Source: Rivularia sp. MS3
GTDB taxonomy: Bacteria; Cyanobacteriota; Cyanobacteriia; Cyanobacteriales; Nostocaceae
Assembly: GCA_019192545.1 (NCBI GenBank)
Contig: JAHCMI010000061.1
Span: 1 to 57,432, forward strand
Length of the DNA: 57,432 nucleotides
Reading direction: 5' to 3'
Shown here: positions 52,758-57,432 of the stretch, in pieces
Position numbering within the stretch: the first letter of the stretch is position 1
Layout of the letters: every line of letters begins with the position of its first letter
Program-made: the position numbers and the translations under genes
Notes under the pieces: model-generated
What the model was told of the DNA's origin: nothing
What the model saw: the letters and a program-made list of their open reading frames with translations, nothing else
Database searches by the model: none

Positions 52758-53825
52758 ATGTCAATTTTATTAATTATCTTAGGTATAGGGATATTAAGCT
52801 ATACGGCTTTTGACGTATTAGTAACTACCTTAACTGTAGGAGGAGGAGGTCCAATTACAAGTAGAATTTCTAGCGGAATATGGTGGCTAGCATTGCAAAT
52901 TCATCACAGAAAATCTAATCACCGTTTGTTATCAATTACAGGTTTAGTATTATTAAGCGGCATCGCTTTAGTTTGGTATCTTTTAACTTGGGTAGGCTGG
53001 ACACTTCTATTTTGTGCAGAAAATTCTGCCGTCGTTAATGCATCTTCTAAAATTCCGGCAGATACTTGGGAAAGAATTTATTATGTAGGTTATACAATAT
53101 CTACGTTAGGAATTGGAGACTTTCAAGCTCAAGGAAGAATTTGGGAAATAGCCACGGCAATTTCCTCAGCGAGTGGTTTTTTCTTAGTAACTTTAAGTAT
53201 TGCTTACCTATTACCAATTGTTTCAGCAGCTTCAGAAAAACGCGCTTTTGCTATTTATATTGCTTCATTAGGAGGAACGGCAGACGAAATTTTAATTAGA
53301 GCTTGGAACGGTCATGATTTTGGCGATTTATCTTCACATTTAAGTTCATTAACTCCAACTTTAACTCAGCAAGGAGAAAAACATTTAGCCTATCCAGTTT
53401 TACATTATTTTCATAGTGTAGAAAGAGCTAGGTCTTTAGCTTTAAGTTTGGTTGCATTAGATGAAGCTTTAACTTTATTACAGTATGGCATTCCTCAGAA
53501 ATATCAACCAGAACCAGCAGTTTTAGGTTCTGTTAGAAGGGCTAGTGCGGCTTTTTTAAAAACGTTAAAATCAGCTTATTTAGAACCAGCAAACTACAAT
53601 CCACAGCTTCCTTCTTTAGAATTGCTGCGAAATAAAGGTATTCCTACAGTTAGCGATGAAGAATTTTGGGAAAATACTAAGATTATTACTAAACGTCGAA
53701 GATTGCTATTAGCATTAGCCGAAAATGATGGCTGGACTTGGGATTCTATTTGTTCTAGTTTAACTACTAATCGAGCTAGTAGTTTAGATGATGAAACAAT
53801 GATTGATGAAGTGAGATTGCATTAA
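52758..53825 (+). CDS. Two-helix potassium channel-like protein
   Basis: A 355-residue membrane protein. Hydrophobic helices at about 2-25 and 62-85, then the pore helix and filter YTISTLGIGDF (about 112-122) and a last helix (about 130-157, AISSASGFFLVTLSIAYLLP). TLGIGDF is a variant of the K+ filter TVGYGDF, so potassium is the likely but not certain ion. The C-terminal 195 residues are cytosolic and helical without an RCK domain that I recognise. The DUF421 gene starts 22 bp after the stop, so the two are probably co-transcribed. Confidence 0.8.
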   Translation: MSILLIILGIGILSYTAFDVLVTTLTVGGGGPITSRISSGIWWLALQIHHRKSNHRLLSITGLVLLSGIALVWYLLTWVGWTLLFCAENSAVVNASSKIPADTWERIYYVGYTISTLGIGDFQAQGRIWEIATAISSASGFFLVTLSIAYLLPIVSAASEKRAFAIYIASLGGTADEILIRAWNGHDFGDLSSHLSSLTPTLTQQGEKHLAYPVLHYFHSVERARSLALSLVALDEALTLLQYGIPQKYQPEPAVLGSVRRASAAFLKTLKSAYLEPANYNPQLPSLELLRNKGIPTVSDEEFWENTKIITKRRRLLLALAENDGWTWDSICSSLTTNRASSLDDETMIDEVRLH

Positions 53826-53847
53826 TTAGGTTAAAGGTTAAAATCTG

Positions 53848-54420
53848 ATGTTTGAGGGAATTGGAAGTGGGGTTAATTATGCTTTAGGATTGGACGCTAA
53901 GGAAGTAAATTTATGGCAGATGGGGTTAAGGGCTGCGGTAGTTTATATCGCTGGATGGATTATGGTTAGAATTGCCGGTGATAGACGTTTTATTGGTAAA
54001 CATGCTGCTTTTGATGTTGTATTAAGTATTATTTTTGGTTCTACCTTAAGCCGTACTATTAATGGTTCTGCACCTTTTTTTCCTACTATTGGAGCCGGGT
54101 TTGTTCTGGTAGGAATGCATTGGTTATTCGGAGGAATTTCCTTTCATTTTCCCGTTTTAGAAAGATTAATTAAAGGTTCATCTCGGGTGTTAGTTAGAGA
54201 TGGTAAAATTAACTATAAAAATATGCATAAAAGTCATATCAGCGAGAAAGATTTAGAGTCTTCACTACGCTCTCAAGCCAAGCTTACCGAAGTTTCACAA
54301 GTAGAAATTGCCCGATTAGAAAGTAGCGGTGATATTAGCGTTTTACCTAAAGAAAAGATTCCCCATATTATTGATGTACGTGTAGAAGAAGGAGTTAAAA
54401 CTATTAAAATAGAATTGTAG
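53848..54420 (+). CDS. DUF421/YetF-family membrane protein
   Basis: A 190-residue protein of the YetF type. Three N-terminal membrane helices (MGLRAAVVYIAGWIMVRIAG, FDVVLSIIFGSTLSR, PTIGAGFVLVGMHWLFGGIS) precede a cytosolic domain with LIKGSSRVLVRDGKINYKNM, then HISEKDLESSLRSQ and VEIARLESSGDISVLPKE, all characteristic. The family's function is unknown, although YetF has links to spore or membrane stress in Bacillus. It lies 22 bp after the channel gene on the same strand. Confidence 0.88.
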   Translation: MFEGIGSGVNYALGLDAKEVNLWQMGLRAAVVYIAGWIMVRIAGDRRFIGKHAAFDVVLSIIFGSTLSRTINGSAPFFPTIGAGFVLVGMHWLFGGISFHFPVLERLIKGSSRVLVRDGKINYKNMHKSHISEKDLESSLRSQAKLTEVSQVEIARLESSGDISVLPKEKIPHIIDVRVEEGVKTIKIEL

Positions 54421-54439
54421 GGGAGGCAAAATGTAGTGT

Positions 54440-54552
54440 CTTACTGGTTCCCAGTCTCGGGCTGAGAACCCATAACTTGAGGCTCTGCCTCAACTACAAC
54501 ACGAGGCAGAGCCTCGAAACTTGTATTCCTAGCCGCAGACTAGGAACAAGAA
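54440..54552. repeat. Nested hairpin repeat with GAGGCAGAGCCTC
   Basis: Outer arms GGTTCCCAGTCTCGGGCT and AGCCGCAGACTAGGAACAAG are loosely complementary; inside, GAGGCTCTGCCTC and GAGGCAGAGCCTC form a hairpin. Confidence 0.65.
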
Positions 54553-54570
54553 TAGAAAAATTAATTTTTA

Positions 54571-54872
54571 CCGTCACGCACCACAGATATTACAATAATT
54601 CATACTTTTATTATCTCAACATGATGGTGCGTTAGATGATGTCATAAATTTTTCGTCTTAGCAGATAGATTGTCGTGCATCTAACACACCCTACAAAATT
54701 TAAATACAATTACCTCACGCACCACAGATATTATAATAATTCATACTTTTATTATCTCAACATTATAGTGCGTTAGATGATGTCATAAATTTTTCGTCTT
54801 AGCAGAGAGATTGTCGTGCATTTAACACACCCTACAAAATTTAAATACACTTACCTCACGCACCATAGATAT
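54571..54872. repeat. 141-bp tandem repeat, 2.1 copies
   Basis: Units begin TCACGCACCACAGATATTA at 54574 and 54715, with a third partial start at 54856. Each unit contains GTGCGTTAGATGATGTC and an opposed GTGCATCTAACACACCCTAC, i.e. an inverted repeat. The copies are about 95 percent identical by eye. Confidence 0.88.
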
Positions 54873-54885
54873 TGGAAATAGTAAG

Positions 54886-56946
<2,061 letters not shown>

Positions 56947-57049
56947 CTAATTTTGAAAGGATACTCAATTCAACAATATTGATTTAATATAAAAAGCTTT
57001 TAGTGCATTTGTACTAAAAAACTGAATATATGTCAAGCAGTTTGTGATA

Positions 57050-57136
57050 TTACGTATTCTTGTATTTTTCTGATTCTGGTGTTACCGGATTTGAAAGGAT
57101 TAGTAGTTTATTTCCAGCGATTTTGATAAGTTGCAT
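57050..57136 (-). CDS. Possible 28-residue peptide
   Basis: A short frame (MQLIKIAGNKLLILSNPVTP, then ESEKYKNT) with AGAGGA six bases before its ATG, upstream of ligA on the same strand. The ribosome binding site is better than expected by chance, but no homologue or composition signal supports it. Could equally be noise. Confidence 0.25.
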   Translation of the reverse strand: MQLIKIAGNKLLILSNPVTPESEKYKNT

Positions 57137-57324
57137 TTTAGTCCTCTTAAGAAGACTTTTGTTATTAGCCGGAGAGCAGCGCGTTGCGGGGGTGAGTCTA
57201 GTTGTAGCAAATGGCGTTCCGTTGTAGCGACTGCGGAGGAATGTAATTCCCTGGTGAGTTATGGTAAAACTCGTCAACTTGAATACAATCGAATACTAAG
57301 TAGGTCGACGTTGAAAATTGTAAT

Positions 57325-57360
57325 TAGGGCAAGGCAGTCGGCAGTCGGCAGTCGGCAGTG
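57325..57360. repeat. GGCAGTC tandem heptamers
   Basis: Several consecutive GGCAGTC heptamers near the window end, of the same kind as 37833-37860. Confidence 0.8.
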
Positions 57361-57432
57361 GGAATAAGGGTTTAAGGCCAGCCCTTTCAACGCGAACATA
57401 TGAACTACTTAAGTAAAGACTGAAACCCGCTC

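Noticed and set aside
57131-57367. Open frame of 78 codons at the window end
   Set aside because: Runs into GGCAGTC tandem repeats and shows no protein-like pattern.

Overview
The window looks like a piece of a filamentous, probably heterocyst-forming cyanobacterial chromosome (Nostocales/Rivulariaceae-like). The evidence is AT-rich DNA with more than a dozen GCGATCGC (HIP1) octamers, heptamer short tandem repeats (CTAACCA/CTAACAA type), CP12, BicA and SbtA/SbtB genes, a cyanobacterial CRISPR repeat ending in ATTGAAAC, and many dispersed hairpin repeats. No rRNA, transposase, integrase or cas gene was found.

Layout. 1-7.9 kb: alpha/beta hydrolase, acyltransferase, CP12, DUF411 metal-binding protein, a lipoprotein, a truncated GH5-like gene and aroE. 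8.5-16.3 kb: a bicarbonate-uptake/sodium cluster in the order bicA, NhaS3-like antiporter, sbtA, sbtB, antiporter with stress-protein domains. BicA and SbtA import bicarbonate with Na+ and the antiporters can restore the Na+ gradient. sbtA-sbtB is clearly richer in GC than its neighbours. 16.8-20.1 kb: convergent flavin monooxygenase and GMC oxidoreductase. 20.3-25.0 kb: a terminal-oxidase operon (two DUF2231 membrane proteins, then subunits II, I, III) whose subunit II lacks the CuA ligands, as in the alternative (ARTO/cox3) oxidases. 25.0-26.2 kb: a pile-up of miniature elements. 26.2-28.6 kb: two unassigned coiled-coil/helical proteins. 30.0-31.9 kb: a CRISPR array of 27 repeats and 26 spacers without cas genes. 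32.7-43.3 kb: SUI1-type factor, Pmp3-type peptide, large two-partner-secretion exoprotein, hydantoinase B-like protein, phosphatase and membrane proteins. 43.5-45.0 kb: two paralogous copies of a large structured RNA that embed tRNA-like genes. 45.3-57 kb: SPFH protein, argJ, a four-copy tandem small-RNA array, gatB, ion channel, DUF421 protein and ligA.

The most unusual parts are RNA features. (1) The paired 550-730 nt structured RNA units at 43.5-45.0 kb show compensatory base changes in several helices and carry tRNA-like genes near their 5' ends; in two of these the T-loop is interrupted by a small dispersed hairpin repeat. (2) The tandem array at 49.1-49.8 kb has four short RNA genes on the minus strand, each with its own -10 box and terminator. 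Both are inferred from reading the sequence alone; no alignment, folding or database search was run.

Intergenic DNA is heavily populated by at least five families of short inverted-repeat elements, described individually below.
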